Shown in pieces: positions 1 to 7,167 of a DNA stretch of 10,024 bases. The notes under the pieces were generated by a model. It saw nothing but the letters and a program-made list of their open reading frames with translations. It was not told the origin of the DNA and made no database searches. Position 1 is the first letter of the stretch, and the number at the start of each line of letters is the position of its first letter. Source of the DNA: Enterobacterales bacterium. GTDB taxonomy: Bacteria > Pseudomonadota > Gammaproteobacteria > Enterobacterales > Succinivibrionaceae. The stretch covers positions 1-10,024 of the forward strand of contig CAAGDP010000228.1 of assembly GCA_900768635.1 (NCBI GenBank). Direction: 5' to 3'. The translations under genes were made by a program, and so were the position numbers.

Positions 1-135
1 TGTTCAGACCTGACAGTGCCGCTGAACAACAGATATCAGCCATCTAAAAAGAAGATAGAGGAGCTTAGAGAACTTCAGAACGCAAGGAAAAAAGCAAGAT
101 TGGAAAAGAAACGGGAAGCTATTCAGGTATGGTAA
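1..135 (+). pseudogene. 3' end of a truncated gene, unrecognised
   Basis: Frame 1 is open from the window edge to a TAA at 133-135 and encodes 44 residues. The last 30 are extremely basic and charged, rich in Lys, Arg and Glu (for example KKKIEELRELQNARKKARLEKK), and look like a C-terminal helical tail. The beginning lies outside the window, so whether the gene is intact cannot be judged. The tail style and the mobile-element debris around it would fit a transposase C-terminus, but I do not recognise the family. A second short frame starts at 129 inside the string ATGGTAA, overlapping this stop codon, as is common for translationally coupled genes. Confidence 0.4.
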
Positions 136-254
136 AACCGGGCGGCTCACCCACCCAGGATACAGAAGCGCCAGAAATAAGGAACGGATACCGGGTCGAG
201 ACGGTGAAATCCGGCAATTTAACTCCTGCGAGTGTATGGCCAATCAGTGTTTAG
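129..254 (+). CDS. Possible short ORF overlapping the previous stop codon
   Basis: ATG at 129-131 overlaps the end of the preceding frame (ATGGTAA) and runs to TAG at 252-254, encoding 41 residues. The product has no hydrophobic segment, no recognisable motif and no similarity I know. The coupling-like overlap is the only positive evidence. It may equally be part of a decayed element. Low confidence as a real gene. Confidence 0.15.
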   Translation: MVKPGGSPTQDTEAPEIRNGYRVETVKSGNLTPASVWPISV

Positions 255-622
255 AGCGGAAGGATTGTGTAGAAGTTGAGCGTTCTTCACTGTCTCAACG
301 GTCGAGACAGTGGCGGTGAGCTGCAGTGTAAAATTGCCTTGCATTATATAGGTAGAAAAGACATTATGCTGACTTGTTCTCATAGACCTCAATGGTTAAG
401 ACCGTGATATGGATGTTAATTTTGCCACAGATTGCATCTGGTTGTAGTTGTGAATGCGCGGTTTCAGAAGGTGTGGACCTGTTTTCTTTTTGACAGGATA
501 TGTTCTCGCGAACGGGCACAGAACCTGACATCAATCAGAAGGTATCGTGACACGTTGAGACAGTGGCTCTGCTAATTCGGCAGAACCAGGAAGCCGGAAA
601 AGCCCGGGTTTAAGCCATTTCT
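255..622. other. Gene-free stretch with GTTGAGACAGTG-like words
   Basis: I see no convincing coding frame on either strand here. The stretch holds related 12-base words: GTTGAGACAGTG at 554-565, the same word on the minus strand at 288-299, and GTCGAGACAGTG at 301-312; a weaker one (GTCGAGACGGTG) lies just upstream at 195-206. No tRNA or rRNA is visible. It reads as remains of a mobile element or its end sequences, but no insertion sequence can be named. Confidence 0.4.
288..312. repeat. Inverted repeat of the GTYGAGACAGTG word
   Basis: CACTGTCTC at 288-296 and GAGACAGTG at 304-312 are perfect 9-base inverted arms around a 7-base centre. The centre is itself nearly dyadic, so the object is two head-to-head copies of the 12-base word separated by one base. 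There is no T-run after it, so it is not an intrinsic terminator. It could be a protein-binding dyad or an element end. Confidence 0.6.
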
Positions 623-672
623 GCGGCATCAGTCTTTCCGAGAGGAGAGGCCTGTGCCGCTTTTTTCTTTTC
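623..672 (+). terminator. Rho-independent terminator-like hairpin
   Basis: GCGGCA at 623-628 pairs with TGCCGC at 655-660. CAG (630-632) with CTG (652-654) continues the stem across a one-base bulge. The stem is followed directly by TTTTTTCTTTT. It would end plus-strand transcription entering from the left and insulate the ATPase gene. The long inner part is only partly paired, which lowers confidence. Confidence 0.5.
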
Positions 673-769
673 GGAAGAATGTGAAAGTTAGTCGGGAGTT
701 TTCATCATTCTCCAGTACTCATCAGAAGACATCCAGCAGGATGAATATGTTCTGAATTGACAGATTGTC

Positions 770-875
770 TATATGAAAAAAGTGCGGATATCCGCAAAAA
801 AATCATAGATAATATTGAACTTGAAGCAGGACAGGAATATATTATATATGAAAAAAGTGCGGATATCCGCAAAAA
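770..875. repeat. Two 31-bp direct repeats, each with a 12-bp palindrome
   Basis: Positions 770-800 and 845-875 are identical over 31 bases, and similarity fades over the next few bases. Each copy contains the perfect palindrome GCGGATATCCGC (784-795 and 859-870) flanked by A-runs. The spacing is exactly 75 bases, about seven helical turns and also 25 codons. The copies lie on either side of the best promoter for the following ATPase gene. Candidate roles are operator pair, small duplicated coding repeat, or dispersed repeat. Read on the minus strand, each palindrome is followed by CTTTTTTC, so each is also a weak terminator-like hairpin in that direction. Confidence 0.85.
815..843 (+). promoter_or_regulatory. 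Sigma70-like promoter for the ATPase gene
   Basis: TTGAAC at 815-820 and TATATT at 838-843 are separated by 17 bases. Transcription would start near 850, just before the second palindrome, giving a leader of about 45 bases before the ATG at 895. The match to consensus is good, but the region is AT-rich, so a chance match is possible. Confidence 0.45.
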
Positions 876-894
876 TATAATAAGGTAATCGGAT

Positions 895-2190
895 ATGTAT
901 GTGAGAGAGCAGTATTTGAACCAATTAATCTCGAAGAAGGATAATGGACGAATAAAGATAATAACAGGACTTCGCAGAAGCGGCAAATCTGTCCTGCTTT
1001 TTCAGCTCTATCGTGACTGGCTGATAAGAGAAGGAATCCACGAGGAACATATCATAACTTTGGCGTTGGATGTGTTGGAAAATGCAAAGTACCGGAATCC
1101 GATCGAACTGGATAAATACGTTAGGGACCGTATGAGCGAAGATGGGGAAAAATATTATATCTTAATAGATGAGATCCAGTTTGTCTCTGAGATACAAAAC
1201 CCTTATGTAGATAACTCTGATTCTAAGATAACATTCATTGATGTTGTTCTTGGCTTTATGCAAATGAAAAATGCAGATGTATATGTGACAGGAAGTAATT
1301 CCAGAATGCTGTCTTCTGATATACTGACACAGTTTAGGGACCGGGGCGATGAGATACGCGTGTATCCGCTTTCTTTTGCGGAATTTTATAATGAATATAA
1401 AGACGATAAACGTGGTGCCTGGCAGGATTATTATACTTATGGCGGTATGCCTTTTGTCGCATCGCTTGAAACGCATGAAGAAAAGAGCAGATATCTGAAA
1501 AATCTTTTTGACAGAACCTATATTAAAGATGTTTTGGAACGTCACAAAATAAAGAATGATGCTGAAGTGCTGTCTATCCTTCTGGATATTCTGGCGTCGG
1601 GGATTGGCTCACTTACCAACCCGGCAAAATTATCCAAGACTTTTAAGAGTGAAAGGCAGATTTCTATTGGGTCTGAGACGATTGAAAAATATATCAGCTA
1701 TTTTGAAGAATCGTTTCTGGTTGAAAAGGCTGTTCGCTATGATGTGAAAGGAAGAAAATATATCGGCACACCTGCAAAGTATTATTATTCGGATCTGGGA
1801 CTTAGAAATGCCAGGTTGGGATTCAGACAATTAGAGGAAACGCACATTATGGAAAATGTGCTGTACAATGATCTGATTCGAAGAGGCATGAACGTTGATA
1901 TCGGAGTAGTAGAATACAATACGAAAGATTCCAATGAAAAAAAAATTCGCAAGCAACTTGAGGTGGACTTTGTTGTAAATAAGGGCGCAAAACGATTCTA
2001 TATACAGTCGGCCCTGTCTATTGCTGATCCGGAGAAGAAAGAACAGGAAATTGCATCTTTAAAGCGCATACCTGATTCCTTTAGTAAAATTGTGGTTGTC
2101 AGGGATTATCTTAAACCATGGCAGGATGAAAATGGGATTATCTATATGGGAATAGAGCAATTCCTGTTAGATGAAGATATTTTAAAATAG
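895..2190 (+). CDS. AAA_14 / DUF4143 family ATPase
   Basis: A 431-residue P-loop ATPase of the AAA_14 plus DUF4143 type, a widespread family often found in accessory regions; its biological role is poorly known. The Walker A motif is GLRRSGKS at 25-32, Walker B ends in ILIDEIQ with D92 and E93, a sensor-like TGSNS lies at 132-136, and FRDRG at 147-151 offers arginine-finger candidates. The DUF4143 part starts near 205. The C-terminal part resembles a PD-(D/E)XK nuclease fold: E320, then EVDFVV with D358, but the usual E-x-K position reads IQSA (370-373), so nuclease activity is doubtful. The ATG at 895 gives the usual family N-terminus and has AAGG about 9 bases upstream. AGA and ATA codons are frequent and the gene sits between mobile-element remnants, so acquisition by transfer is likely. 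Length is normal and the frame is intact. Confidence 0.9.
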   Translation: MYVREQYLNQLISKKDNGRIKIITGLRRSGKSVLLFQLYRDWLIREGIHEEHIITLALDVLENAKYRNPIELDKYVRDRMSEDGEKYYILIDEIQFVSEIQNPYVDNSDSKITFIDVVLGFMQMKNADVYVTGSNSRMLSSDILTQFRDRGDEIRVYPLSFAEFYNEYKDDKRGAWQDYYTYGGMPFVASLETHEEKSRYLKNLFDRTYIKDVLERHKIKNDAEVLSILLDILASGIGSLTNPAKLSKTFKSERQISIGSETIEKYISYFEESFLVEKAVRYDVKGRKYIGTPAKYYYSDLGLRNARLGFRQLEETHIMENVLYNDLIRRGMNVDIGVVEYNTKDSNEKKIRKQLEVDFVVNKGAKRFYIQSALSIADPEKKEQEIASLKRIPDSFSKIVVVRDYLKPWQDENGIIYMGIEQFLLDEDILK

Positions 2191-2261
2191 TATGGGCGAG
2201 CTTTGCCTGAAGATGTAAAAATGAAAAAGATGACTATTTTATTTCCGGGAGGCTATCTGAA

Positions 2262-2588
2262 CTAGCGGGAAGAGATAAGTTTCCTCACTTGATACGTGTT
2301 CTTTTGATATGTTTCCACAAACAGAGGCAAATTTTCGACCAGTTCCCACAGACAGTCTGGCAGCGTGATTATTTTTTCAATTGTCTCGGGGCATGTGGAG
2401 ACCGTATGTCTTCTGTCAAGAAATCAGTGATAAAGTTCTAAAAACCCCCACAAATAAAGGGATTTCGAGAGTTTGCCGTATCTGGCAGCTTCCCAGAATC
2501 CCTTTTCTTTTTACTTTGGCAGTAATTCTATCGCCTGGGTTTTCGTATAGTTGAGACAATAAACTGCTTTTTCGGCTGTTGAGACCAT
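2262..2588 (-). pseudogene. Possible decayed gene end on the minus strand
   Basis: Reading leftward from an ATG at 2588, one frame is interrupted only by TAA (2513-2511) and TGA (2426-2424) before a final stop at 2264-2262. The last segment encodes 53 residues without an ATG. It has a natural protein-like composition, including CPETIEKIITLPDCLWELVE and ending in Arg. The same-frame continuity across two stops suggests a once longer protein that decayed, plausibly a transposase end. The family is not recognised, and the first stop overlaps a possible terminator on the opposite strand. Low confidence. Confidence 0.25.
2456..2512 (+). terminator. Terminator-like hairpin downstream of the ATPase
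   Basis: AAAGGGATT at 2456-2464 pairs perfectly with AATCCCTTT at 2497-2505. An inner TGCC/GGCA stem lies at 2474-2477/2484-2487, and TCTTTTTA follows. It lies about 265 bases after the ATPase stop and would stop readthrough towards metY. The inner loops are large, so efficiency is uncertain. Confidence 0.45.
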
Positions 2589-2684
2589 GGGACTATTATA
2601 AACCTGTCATCTATTCCGAAAGATCCCGGTGGTCTGATTTTGTCTTTTACATAATCTTAACCTTCAAGAGGTGAATAAAAAAAT

Positions 2685-2712
2685 TTGCAAAGAGTGAAAT
2701 CTATGTTATTAT
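2685..2712 (+). promoter_or_regulatory. metY promoter
   Basis: TTGCAA at 2685-2690 and TATTAT at 2707-2712 are separated by 16 bases; a variant -10 (TTATAT, 2709-2714) gives 18. Transcription would start near 2719, leaving an 80-base leader before metY. Confidence 0.5.
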
Positions 2713-2742
2713 ATCTTTAAACCTATTAAACATATAAGTATT

Positions 2743-2761
2743 ATGAATTGAGAAAATTCAT
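2743..2761. promoter_or_regulatory. Inverted repeat in the metY leader, candidate operator
   Basis: ATGAATT (2743-2749) and AATTCAT (2755-2761) are perfect 7-base arms around GAGAA. It lies about 25 bases after the predicted start site, where a repressor could act. A second, weaker TATGAT/ATCATA pair (2763-2768 and 2781-2786) follows. It does not match the MetJ box (AGACGTCT), and the TGAA/TTCA spacing is nine rather than the five of a MetR site, so the regulator is unknown. Confidence 0.4.
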
Positions 2762-2801
2762 CTATGATGCTTAACCAATTATCATAAGTGAGGATACCAA
2801 T

Positions 2802-4085
2802 ATGACATACAGATTTGAAACTCTTCAGCTCCACGCCGGACAGGAACAGCCAGATTCAGCTACTGGAGCCCGTGCTGTACCTATTTATCTGACTTCATCC
2901 TATGTGTTTGATAATTCACAACATGCTGCTGATCGTTTTGCCCTCAGAGATCCGGGTAATATTTACGGTCGTCTGACAAATCCTACAGTTGATGTCTTTG
3001 AAAAGCGTATCGCTGCTTTGGAGGGTGGTGTAGGTGCTTTGGCCACCTCTTCAGGATTGGCCGCAATTACCTATGCTATTCTGGCAGTTGCAGAGGGTGG
3101 TCAGAATATAGTGGCTGCTTCTAATATTTATGGAGGTACCTTTAACTTGCTCGTACATACTCTACCAACTTACGGGGTTAAGACTACTCTGGTAGATCCT
3201 GCAGATTTTGATGCAGTAGAGCAGGCTATTGATGAAAATACCCGGGCAATATATGCCGAAACTCTGGGTAACCCGAATTCTGATGTGGCTGATATTGATA
3301 GGCTTTCTCAGATTGCTCATAAGCATAATATTCCACTGATTGTGGACAGTACTTTCACCCCTCCATCTGTATTCCGACCTATTGAGCATGGTGCTGATAT
3401 CGTGGTGCATTCTGCTACAAAATTTATTGGAGGTCATGGTACTGCTCTAGGTGGTGTGATTATTGACTCCGGTAATTTCGATTGGAAAGCATCCGGTAAA
3501 TTCCCGTCTTTAACTGAGCCTAATGACTCTTATCACGGGGTGATTTTTACTGAAGCTGCAGGCAAGGCTGCCTATATTGTAAAAGTAAGAGCGGTCTTTT
3601 TGCGTAACACCGGTGCTACCCTGTCTCCGTTTAATGCATTTCTTTTCCTTCAGGGGCTGGAAACATTATCTCTGCGGGTAGAACGCCATGTAAGCAATGC
3701 TCTTAAGGTTGCACAATTTCTTAATAACCATCCAAAGGTGCTAAAGGTTCATCACCCTTCTGTATCCCAGGATCCTAAGCAGCAGGAACTGTACCGTAAA
3801 TATTTCCCGGAAGGAGCCGGCTCCATTTTCACTATTGAAATAGACGGTGGCATAGAGGATGCCCGTAAGGTTATTGACAGCCTGAAACTCTTTTCTCTCC
3901 TGGCTAATGTAGGTGATGGCAAGTCTTTAGCTATCCATCCGGCGACAACTACTCATTCCCAGTTGAATGCAGAAGAATTGCTGGAAGCAGGTATTAAGCC
4001 AAATACCATAAGATTATCCATAGGATATGAGCATGTAGATGATATTATTGAAGATTTGAAGAATGCTCTTGCTGTTTTAGGTTAA
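2802..4085 (+). CDS. metY: O-acetylhomoserine sulfhydrylase (aminocarboxypropyltransferase)
   Basis: A PLP enzyme of the Cys/Met metabolism family, acting in the cytosol, that makes homocysteine (or methionine, with methanethiol) from O-acetylhomoserine and sulfide: direct sulfhydrylation in methionine synthesis. The protein has 427 residues, the normal length. Visible landmarks are IYGRLTNPT at 54-62 (Tyr55 and Arg57 reach the phosphate of the neighbouring subunit), SSGLAA at 83-88, NIYGG with Tyr110 stacking on PLP, VDSTF with Asp182 binding the pyridine nitrogen, the Schiff-base lysine K207 in HSATKFIGGHG, and Arg404 in NTIRLSIGYE for the substrate carboxylate. The motif is VDSTF where many relatives have VDNTF. 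The start is supported by AGTGAGGA seven bases before ATG. It is a single-gene unit with its own promoter. Cystathionine gamma-synthase or lyase is less likely given the length and the long insert around 225-270. Confidence 0.92.
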   Translation: MTYRFETLQLHAGQEQPDSATGARAVPIYLTSSYVFDNSQHAADRFALRDPGNIYGRLTNPTVDVFEKRIAALEGGVGALATSSGLAAITYAILAVAEGGQNIVAASNIYGGTFNLLVHTLPTYGVKTTLVDPADFDAVEQAIDENTRAIYAETLGNPNSDVADIDRLSQIAHKHNIPLIVDSTFTPPSVFRPIEHGADIVVHSATKFIGGHGTALGGVIIDSGNFDWKASGKFPSLTEPNDSYHGVIFTEAAGKAAYIVKVRAVFLRNTGATLSPFNAFLFLQGLETLSLRVERHVSNALKVAQFLNNHPKVLKVHHPSVSQDPKQQELYRKYFPEGAGSIFTIEIDGGIEDARKVIDSLKLFSLLANVGDGKSLAIHPATTTHSQLNAEELLEAGIKPNTIRLSIGYEHVDDIIEDLKNALAVLG

Positions 4086-4090
4086 GCACT

Positions 4091-4138
4091 AGCCGAATTT
4101 CTCACCTCTGAGGAGGAACAGTCTGGTTCGGCTCGTTT
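4091..4138 (+). terminator. Possible metY terminator
   Basis: AGCCGAA at 4091-4097 pairs perfectly with TTCGGCT at 4127-4133, just after the metY stop. An inner CCTC/GAGG hairpin is also present. The following GTTTA is only weakly T-rich, so this may be a Rho-type or attenuated terminator. Confidence 0.45.
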
Positions 4139-4256
4139 ATGTTAAATATTTGAGTCGGACCTTTATATTTACGGAGCACTTTCCTGAGCAGGTGATAATG
4201 ATTAGTAGCTGCGGAGGTGATTACAGTTCTATTCGGGGAATATTGTACCCGGTAAT

Positions 4257-4283
4257 AAAAAAACCGGATGAATAATCATCCGG
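4257..4283 (-). terminator. valS intrinsic terminator
   Basis: On the minus strand CCGGATGA, loop TTAT and TCATCCGG form a perfect 8-bp stem (4283-4276 with 4271-4264) followed by seven T residues (4263-4257). This is a textbook Rho-independent terminator, 23 bases after the valS stop. Confidence 0.92.
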
Positions 4284-4292
4284 CATACAGGA

Positions 4293-4312
4293 AAAAAATA
4301 CTCTTTTAGAGT
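4293..4312 (-). terminator. Small hairpin over the valS stop codon, with T-run
   Basis: On the minus strand ACTCT, loop AAA and AGAGT form a 5-bp stem that includes the valS TAA stop and is followed by ATTTTTTT. It is a weaker terminator placed before the strong one, so the gene ends in a tandem pair. The stem would be covered by ribosomes during translation. Confidence 0.4.
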
Positions 4313-7167
4313 GATTTTATCTGCTCCAGCTGAGAGGCAATTTTACTTTCCTGAGATTGGTAGTCAGCCAGTTTGGATTTCTCCTTTTCAATAACCTGGG
4401 CAGGAGCTTTACCTACAAATGCCTCATTGCCTAATTTTGCCTCAATTCTGGCACATTCTCCCTTAAGACGTTCCAGCTCCTTATTGAGACGGGCAATTTC
4501 TGCATTCTTGTCAATAAGTCCCACCATAGGAATAAGAAGCTCACTGTTGCCGGCTAATTTGGTAACTGACAACGGTTGTTTTTCGTCTCTGCCAAGAATG
4601 TGGATATCTTCCAGATTGGCCAGAGCCTTAATAAATCCTTCGTTGGCTGTAACGACTTGATCATCGTTACCGGAGGCTTTAATAAGAGCTTTCAGTTTGA
4701 CAGCCGGACCGATTTTCATTTCTGCACGGATATTACGGATCCCGACAATCAACTCCTTGATGAAGTCAAGTTGTGCCAGAACTTCATTATCCACCTTTTC
4801 AGGACAGTACTGAGGATAATTTTCCAGCATAACTGAAGATTTACCCTTAATAAAATCTGAACGGATAAGTGGTGCGGTATTCTGCCATATTTCTTCGGTA
4901 ATAAACGGCATAACCGGATGAGCCAGACGGAGCATGGTTTCAAGAACCGAAAGTATAGTATGTACGGCAGCATTCTTGGCAGCTTCGCTGCCCTGGCGCA
5001 TTACCGGTTTGGTAAATTCCAGATACCAGTCACAGAATTCATTCCAGATGAATTCATAAAGTGCAGCTGAGGCCTGATCAAAACGGTAAGTATCAAAAGC
5101 AGAGCGAACATCTTTGATAGCCAGCTGCAATCTGGAGAGGATCCAGCGATCGGCAATGGATAAATCCTCCGCCTTTGGAGGAACAACTGTGCGACCCTCG
5201 GCATTCATCAGTGCATAGCGACTGGCATTCCACAGTTTATTACAGAAGTTACGATAACCTTCCAAACGTTTCATATCCCAGTTAATGTCTCGTCCTGAGG
5301 ACGCGAGAGCTGTAAGGGTAAAGCGCAAGGCATCTGTTCCGCAGGCTTCAATTCCTTCCGGGAACTGTTTGCGGGTACGGTTGGCAATTTTTTCTGCCTT
5401 CTGGGGTTGCATCATATTGCCGGTACGCTTGGATACCAGATCTTCCAGACTGATACCGTCAATCATATCCAGAGGGTCGATAACATTACCCTTGGATTTA
5501 CTCATTTTCTGACCTTCCTCATCCCGGATCAAGCCGGTTACATACACTTTACGGAAAGGAACCTGACTTTGGCCGTTTTCATCTTTCATAAAGTGCATAG
5601 TCATCATAATCATACGGGCAACCCAGAAGAAAATGATGTCGAAGCCTGTTACCAGTACGCTGGTAGGGTGGAAGGTTTTCAGTTCCGGAGTTTGTTCAGG
5701 CCATCCCAAAGTGGAAAAGGTCCACAGAGCAGAGCTGAACCAGGTATCCAGAACATCTTCATCCTGATGAAGCTTAATGTCAGGGGAAATTTTATATTGC
5801 TTCCGGGCTTCAGTTTCACTGCGAGCTACATAAACCTTGCCATTTTCATCATACCAGGCCGGGATCCGGTGTCCCCACCAGAGCTGGCGGGAGATACACC
5901 AGTCCTGAATATTGCGCATCCATGAAAAATACATATTTTCATATTGCTTTGGTACGAATTCAATTCTGCCATCTTCCACTGCCTCAATAGCGGGTCCGGC
6001 CAGAACTGAAGCCCGGACATACCACTGATCGGTTAACAGCGGTTCAATTGGTACTCCGCCACGGTCGCCGTAAGGCTGCATCAGGGTATGATCTTCAATT
6101 TTCTCCAGAAGTCCCAGTTCTTCAAAGCGGGCAACTATGACCTTACGAGCTTCATAACGTTCCAGCCCCTGCAGTTCTTCAGGAATAGTGCCGGAATATA
6201 CGTCAGAAGGTTCGCCGGTTACGGTAAATACCTGTGCTTCATTTCTGATGCAGGCATCTTCAGTGAAAATGTTGATCATAGGCAGGTTATGTCGCTTGCC
6301 TACTTCGTTATCGTTAAAATCGTGAGCAGGGGTGATTTTTACACATCCGGTACCTTTTTCCATATCGGCATGTTCATCACCTACAATCGGTATCCGTCGG
6401 TTTACTATCGGTAACAGGATACATTTTCCAATAAGATCCTTATAGCGGGGGTCTTCAGAATTTACTGCAACGGCGGTATCACCCAGCATTGTTTCCGGAC
6501 GGGTGGTTGCAACTACAATATAGTCCTTGCCTTCCTTTGTCCGGAGTCCGTCGCTTAACGGATAGCGCAGATGCCACATATGGCTCTTTACTTCTTTATT
6601 CTCCACTTCTAGATCGGAAATGGCAGTACGAAGTTTAGGATCCCAGTTAACCAGACGTTTACCGCGGTAGATAAGATCTTCCTGATACAGCCGGACAAAA
6701 ACTTCCTGAACAGCTGCAGACAGACCATCATCCATGGTGAATCGTTCTCTGGTCCAGTCTACGGAGTCACCTAATCTTCTCATTTGTCTGGTAATGGTAC
6801 CTCCGGATTCTCCTTTCCATTGCCATACTTTGTTGATAAAGGCATCCCGTCCGTAATCATGTCTGGTTTTTCCTTCTTCAGCGGCAATTTTGCGTTCTAC
6901 TACCATCTGAGTTGCTATGCCAGCATGGTCAGTTCCGGCTTGCCAGAGTGTGTTATCCCCCTGCATGCGGTGATAACGTATCAGGGTATCCATGATGGTC
7001 TGCTGAAAGGCATGACCCATATGAAGTCGTCCGGTTACATTAGGTGGCGGAAGCATGATGCAGTAAGAAGGTCGGGTCTTATCGCCACTGGCTTTGAAAA
7101 AGCCACTTTGTTCCCAGTGCTGATAAATAGATTGCTCAATGGCATGCGAATCGAAGGTTTTTTCCAT
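4306..7167 (-). CDS. valS: Valyl-tRNA synthetase
   Basis: A class Ia aminoacyl-tRNA synthetase charging tRNA-Val with valine in the cytosol, with an editing site that removes threonine. The 953-residue protein is near the E. coli length of 951 and closely resembles it throughout. HMGH (the HIGH motif) is at 49-52 within PPPNVTGRLHMGH. The CP1 editing domain spans roughly 190-345, with ATTRPET and AHDFND; KMSKS is at 554-558. The anticodon-binding helical domain follows, and the last 70 or so residues form the ValRS coiled-coil arm rich in Glu and Lys. I chose the ATG at 7167 because MEKTFD aligns with the E. coli MEKTY start and ACGGA lies a suitable distance upstream. An in-frame TTG at 7188 would add seven residues but has no Shine-Dalgarno sequence. 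The usual gammaproteobacterial neighbour upstream, holC, is not present within this window. It is convergent with metY. Confidence 0.98.
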   Translation of the reverse strand: MEKTFDSHAIEQSIYQHWEQSGFFKASGDKTRPSYCIMLPPPNVTGRLHMGHAFQQTIMDTLIRYHRMQGDNTLWQAGTDHAGIATQMVVERKIAAEEGKTRHDYGRDAFINKVWQWKGESGGTITRQMRRLGDSVDWTRERFTMDDGLSAAVQEVFVRLYQEDLIYRGKRLVNWDPKLRTAISDLEVENKEVKSHMWHLRYPLSDGLRTKEGKDYIVVATTRPETMLGDTAVAVNSEDPRYKDLIGKCILLPIVNRRIPIVGDEHADMEKGTGCVKITPAHDFNDNEVGKRHNLPMINIFTEDACIRNEAQVFTVTGEPSDVYSGTIPEELQGLERYEARKVIVARFEELGLLEKIEDHTLMQPYGDRGGVPIEPLLTDQWYVRASVLAGPAIEAVEDGRIEFVPKQYENMYFSWMRNIQDWCISRQLWWGHRIPAWYDENGKVYVARSETEARKQYKISPDIKLHQDEDVLDTWFSSALWTFSTLGWPEQTPELKTFHPTSVLVTGFDIIFFWVARMIMMTMHFMKDENGQSQVPFRKVYVTGLIRDEEGQKMSKSKGNVIDPLDMIDGISLEDLVSKRTGNMMQPQKAEKIANRTRKQFPEGIEACGTDALRFTLTALASSGRDINWDMKRLEGYRNFCNKLWNASRYALMNAEGRTVVPPKAEDLSIADRWILSRLQLAIKDVRSAFDTYRFDQASAALYEFIWNEFCDWYLEFTKPVMRQGSEAAKNAAVHTILSVLETMLRLAHPVMPFITEEIWQNTAPLIRSDFIKGKSSVMLENYPQYCPEKVDNEVLAQLDFIKELIVGIRNIRAEMKIGPAVKLKALIKASGNDDQVVTANEGFIKALANLEDIHILGRDEKQPLSVTKLAGNSELLIPMVGLIDKNAEIARLNKELERLKGECARIEAKLGNEAFVGKAPAQVIEKEKSKLADYQSQESKIASQLEQIKSL

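Larger units (their letters stand above)
2191..2684. other. Gene-free stretch with decayed frames and repeats
   Basis: This stretch holds no intact gene. It contains a minus-strand open frame that looks like a gene remnant, a hairpin with a following T-rich tract, and GTTGAGAC words at 2550-2557 and 2578-2585 that resemble those left of the ATPase. A 14-codon ATG frame at 2221-2265 has no supporting evidence. Confidence 0.4.

Noticed and set aside
770..875. CRISPR array
   Set aside because: There are only two repeat units, with a palindromic core and an AT-rich 44-base interval; no further units and no cas genes.
1478..1506. Resemblance of ATPase coding DNA to the upstream repeat (ATGAAGAAAAGAGCAGATAT)
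   Set aside because: It lies in a conserved protein segment (EEKSRYLKNLFDRTYIKDV) and lacks the GCGGATATCCGC palindrome, so it is chance similarity.
705..1545. Minus-strand open frames of 93 and 127 codons over the repeats and the ATPase gene
   Set aside because: They are antisense shadows of the repeats and of a convincing plus-strand gene, with no motif of their own.
5407..5925. A 172-codon plus-strand frame inside valS
   Set aside because: It is antisense to a highly conserved synthetase region; the length comes from codon bias of valS.
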